From: JAPHTQ01 sp050287105
GTDB taxonomy: Bacteria; Pseudomonadota; Gammaproteobacteria; Thiohalomonadales; Thiohalomonadaceae
Direction: 5' to 3'
Length of the DNA stretch: 19,003 bases
NCBI GenBank assembly: GCA_050287105.1
Contig: JBNKBG010000050.1
Span: 1 to 19,003 of the forward strand
Below are positions 16,703-19,003 of this stretch, piece after piece. The first letter of the stretch is position 1. Every line of letters starts with the position of its first letter. Position numbers and translations under genes: made by a program. The notes under the pieces are model-generated. The model did not search any database. It saw only the letters and a list, made by a program, of their open reading frames with translations, and had not been told where the DNA came from.

Positions 16703-18850
16703 ATGAAATTTTTTGCCACCGCCGCACGAGGCCTGCCACCGATCCTGGCCGCCGAACTGCACCAGCTCGGCGCACAGAAGATCCTTCCCGGTAATACCGG
16801 GGTCACCTTTGAAGGGGATCTGGAGACCGCCTACCGGGTCTGCCTCTGGTCGCGTACCGCCAGCCGGGTGCTGCTGCCTCTCACCACGGTAAAAGCCGAC
16901 ACCCCGGAGCAGCTCTACGCCGAAGCGAAGATGATCCGCTGGGAGAAGCAGCTCCACTCCAGCGGCAGCTTCGCCATCGACGTGCGCTCCAGCAACGCCA
17001 ATATTCAGCACAGCAAGTACGCCGCACTGACCCTCAAGGATGCGGTGGTGGATCGCTTTCGCGAACAGTTCGATGAACGCCCCTCGGTGGATCTGGAGAC
17101 CCCGGATATCCGCATCCATCTGCAACTGCTGCGTGACCGGGCACGGATCAGCCTGGATCTCTCCGGCAGCAGCCTGCACCGCCGTGGCTACCGCATCAGT
17201 AACGTCACCGCACCACTGAAGGAGAATCTGGCCGCAGCGCTACTGCTGGAGGCGGGCTGGCCCGGCATCGCCCGCAACGGCGGCGCGCTGCTCGATCCTA
17301 TGTGCGGCTCCGGTACCCTGCTCATCGAAGGCACCCTGATCGCCGCCGATATTGCCCCCGGCCTCTACCGTGACTACTTCGGCTTCCTCGGCTGGCGCCG
17401 TCACGAGCCGGAAACCTGGGAACGCCTGCTAAAAGAGGCGGAGCAGCGCCGCGAGGCGGGACTCACCGCGCTGCCCCCCATTGTCGGCTATGACCGTGAT
17501 GAAGAGGCGGTGCTGGCGACGGAAGACAATATCTACCACGCCCGTCTGCAGGAGCACATCAGCGTCAGTCGACAGGATCTGACCCAGACCCTGCCCGCCG
17601 CGCCGGCCCCTTACGGCCTGGTCGCCACCAACCCACCCTACGGCGAGCGCCTCGGTGAGGTGGCGGCACTGCAACCTCTCTACACCCGCATCGGCGAGGC
17701 GATGCGTTCCACCCTGCACGGCTGGCAACTGGCGATGATCACCGCCAACCCGGAACTGGCAGCGCAGTTGGGCATGTCGGGACGTAAACCGGTCACCTTC
17801 TTCAATGGCCCCATTGAGTGCCGCCTGTTCCGCTACGATGCGGTTACCGAAGCGCCGCAAGCGGGTAGTACAGGCAGCACTGAACTCAGTGAAGGGGCGC
17901 AGATGTTCGCCAATCGCCTGCGCAAGAACCTGAAGAATCTCGGCAAGTGGGCCGAGCGCGAGGGGATCACCTGTTACCGTGTCTATGACGCGGATCTGCC
18001 GGAGTACGCCCTGGCCGTCGATCTCTACCGTGGCGAGCAGCTCTGGGCACATGTGCAGGAGTACCAGGCACCGAAGTCGGTCGATCCGGACAAGGCGGCA
18101 CACCGCCTGCAGGAGGCACTCACTGCCCTGCCGCAGGTGCTGGGTATTCCCCAGGAGCAGATCTTCTTCAAAGTTCGGCGCAAACAGAAGGGCAGCACCC
18201 AGTACGAAAAGCTGGGTGACAGTCGCCGTTTCCATGAGGTACGCGAGGGAAGTTGCCGCCTATTGGTCAACTTCAGTGACTACCTCGACACCGGCCTGTT
18301 TCTCGATCACCGCCCCACCCGGCAACTGCTGGAGGAACGAGCCAGGGACAAGCGCTTCCTCAACCTCTTCGCCTACACCGGCGCGGCCACGGTGCACGCC
18401 GCCATGGGCGGCGCGCGGGCGACCACCACCGTGGACATGTCCAACACCTATCTGGACTGGGCTCGACGCAACATGGCGCTCAACGGTTTCCGCGGTAACC
18501 AGCACCACTTCATCCAGGCTGACTGTACTGTCTGGCTGGAACAGGAGGCGCAGCGTCCCAATCCGCAACGCTACGACCTGATCTTCCTCGACCCCCCCAC
18601 CTTCTCCAGCTCCAAGCGGATGGAGGAGAGCTTCGATATCCAGCGCGACCACGTGGCGCTGATCCGCAACGCCGTCGCCCTGTTGGAGGAGGACGGCCTG
18701 CTGGTCTTCTCCAACAACTTCCGCCGCTTCAAGCTGGAGCAGGAGGCCCTTGCCGACCTGCAGATCGAAGAGATCTCCAGCAAAACCGTGCCGAAGGACT
18801 TCGCCCGAAATCCTCACATTCATCGCTGCTGGCTAATCAGAAAACAATAA
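16703..18850 (+). CDS. rlmKL: Bifunctional 23S rRNA guanine methyltransferase RlmKL
   Basis: RlmKL (YcbY) is a fusion that methylates 23S rRNA at G2445 (m2G, RlmL half) and G2069 (m7G, RlmK half). The 715 residues (E. coli 702) begin with a THUMP domain (about 45-155). The first Rossmann methyltransferase has DPMCGSGTLLIEG at 198-210 and the catalytic TNPPYGERLG at 309-318. The second half has the AdoMet-binding FLNLFAYTGAATVHAAMGGA at 552-571 and LIFLDPPTFSSSKRM at 626-640. Both catalytic centres look intact. It starts 6 bases after slyX with no strong Shine-Dalgarno. Its stop codon lies in the T-rich tail of the converging minus-strand terminator. Confidence 0.97.
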   Translation: MKFFATAARGLPPILAAELHQLGAQKILPGNTGVTFEGDLETAYRVCLWSRTASRVLLPLTTVKADTPEQLYAEAKMIRWEKQLHSSGSFAIDVRSSNANIQHSKYAALTLKDAVVDRFREQFDERPSVDLETPDIRIHLQLLRDRARISLDLSGSSLHRRGYRISNVTAPLKENLAAALLLEAGWPGIARNGGALLDPMCGSGTLLIEGTLIAADIAPGLYRDYFGFLGWRRHEPETWERLLKEAEQRREAGLTALPPIVGYDRDEEAVLATEDNIYHARLQEHISVSRQDLTQTLPAAPAPYGLVATNPPYGERLGEVAALQPLYTRIGEAMRSTLHGWQLAMITANPELAAQLGMSGRKPVTFFNGPIECRLFRYDAVTEAPQAGSTGSTELSEGAQMFANRLRKNLKNLGKWAEREGITCYRVYDADLPEYALAVDLYRGEQLWAHVQEYQAPKSVDPDKAAHRLQEALTALPQVLGIPQEQIFFKVRRKQKGSTQYEKLGDSRRFHEVREGSCRLLVNFSDYLDTGLFLDHRPTRQLLEERARDKRFLNLFAYTGAATVHAAMGGARATTTVDMSNTYLDWARRNMALNGFRGNQHHFIQADCTVWLEQEAQRPNPQRYDLIFLDPPTFSSSKRMEESFDIQRDHVALIRNAVALLEEDGLLVFSNNFRRFKLEQEALADLQIEEISSKTVPKDFARNPHIHRCWLIRKQ

Positions 18851-18879
18851 CGACGCCGCGCCAGAGCAGCGCCGTGTCG
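18841..18879 (-). terminator. Probable intrinsic terminator on the minus strand, converging on rlmKL
   Basis: On the minus strand CGACACGGCGC pairs with GCGCGGCGTCG (9 of 11 positions) around a 7-base loop. The tract TTATTGTTTT (18850-18841) follows immediately, overlapping the rlmKL stop codon. The hairpin lies 38 bases past the stop of the minus-strand reading frame at the right edge. On the plus strand no T-run follows, so it should act mainly on leftward transcription. Confidence 0.45.
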
Positions 18880-18916
18880 GTGTCAGTGGATTGGTCCGTC
18901 TGGAATCGGGGGGAAA

Positions 18917-19003
18917 CTAACGATAGTGGCGCAGGTGTTCCGGACGCGGATCACGGCAGCCGTGGCTACGGCGATGATAGTGATCGATGAAGAGTTGCCT
19001 GCC
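18917..19003 (-). CDS. C-terminal 28 codons of an unidentified minus-strand gene
   Basis: From the right edge the minus strand is open for 28 codons and ends in TAG at 18919-18917; the last residues are RDPRPEHLRHYR. Codon choice (CTC, CTG, CGC, CGT, ATC) resembles the neighbouring genes, and an intrinsic terminator lies just beyond the stop. Both points favour a real gene end. The tail is basic and histidine-rich with one cysteine (HRRSHGCRD). It is too short to identify, and other frames are also open here, so confidence is moderate. Confidence 0.45.
   Translation of the reverse strand, partial: GRQLFIDHYHRRSHGCRDPRPEHLRHYR

Noticed and set aside
17429..18235. 268-codon minus-strand open frame inside rlmKL
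   Set aside because: Shadow of the rlmKL frame with no recognisable motif.
18926..19003. Plus-strand gene starting at GTG near the right edge
   Set aside because: The frame is open, but no Shine-Dalgarno is seen, and the minus-strand frame has a terminator beyond its stop, which is better support.

Overview
The window is about 19 kb of GC-rich, densely coding chromosome from a gammaproteobacterium. The strongest evidence is the conserved order lptD-surA-pdxA-rsmA, followed after an insertion by apaG-apaH, and the presence of slyX, rlmKL and a YheS-type ABC-F gene. The lineage below class level cannot be fixed from sequence alone. A c-type-heme GGDEF/EAL sensor and a CheW-LysM fusion would suit an environmental, perhaps sulfur-oxidising, gammaproteobacterium, but that is a guess. 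I see no rRNA, tRNA, CRISPR array, insertion sequence or prophage. No stretch over 300 bases lacks a gene; the longest gap is about 190 bases, upstream of lptD.

Region 1 (1-1318, minus strand): the start of an AmgK-like sugar kinase runs off the left edge. Directly upstream of it is a small secreted protein with outer-membrane beta-barrel features. Region 2 (1511-6752, plus): the envelope and housekeeping cluster lptD-surA-pdxA-rsmA, with short gaps or overlaps. It covers LPS export, outer-membrane protein folding, vitamin B6 synthesis and 16S rRNA dimethylation.

Region 3 (6810-9124, plus): an accessory block where apaG usually follows rsmA. It contains a one-membrane-segment protein joining a cytoplasmic CheW domain to a periplasmic LysM domain, a small unrecognised protein with an HExxH motif, and a ComFB-family protein. 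This is the least conventional part of the window. Region 4 (9160-12205, plus): pgl and glk, overlapping by 8 bases and feeding glucose into the oxidative pentose phosphate or Entner-Doudoroff route, then apaG and apaH.

Region 5 (12307-18850, plus): a YheS-type ABC-F ATPase, a membrane-bound heme-binding diguanylate cyclase/phosphodiesterase with its own good promoter, slyX, and the fused 23S rRNA methyltransferase rlmKL. Region 6 (18841-19003): a probable minus-strand terminator and the last 28 codons of a converging minus-strand gene.

Most genes are well-known housekeeping genes. The candidates for something new are the CheW-TM-LysM protein and its two small neighbours, the heme-linked c-di-GMP enzyme, and the uncharacterised outer-membrane protein beside lptD.
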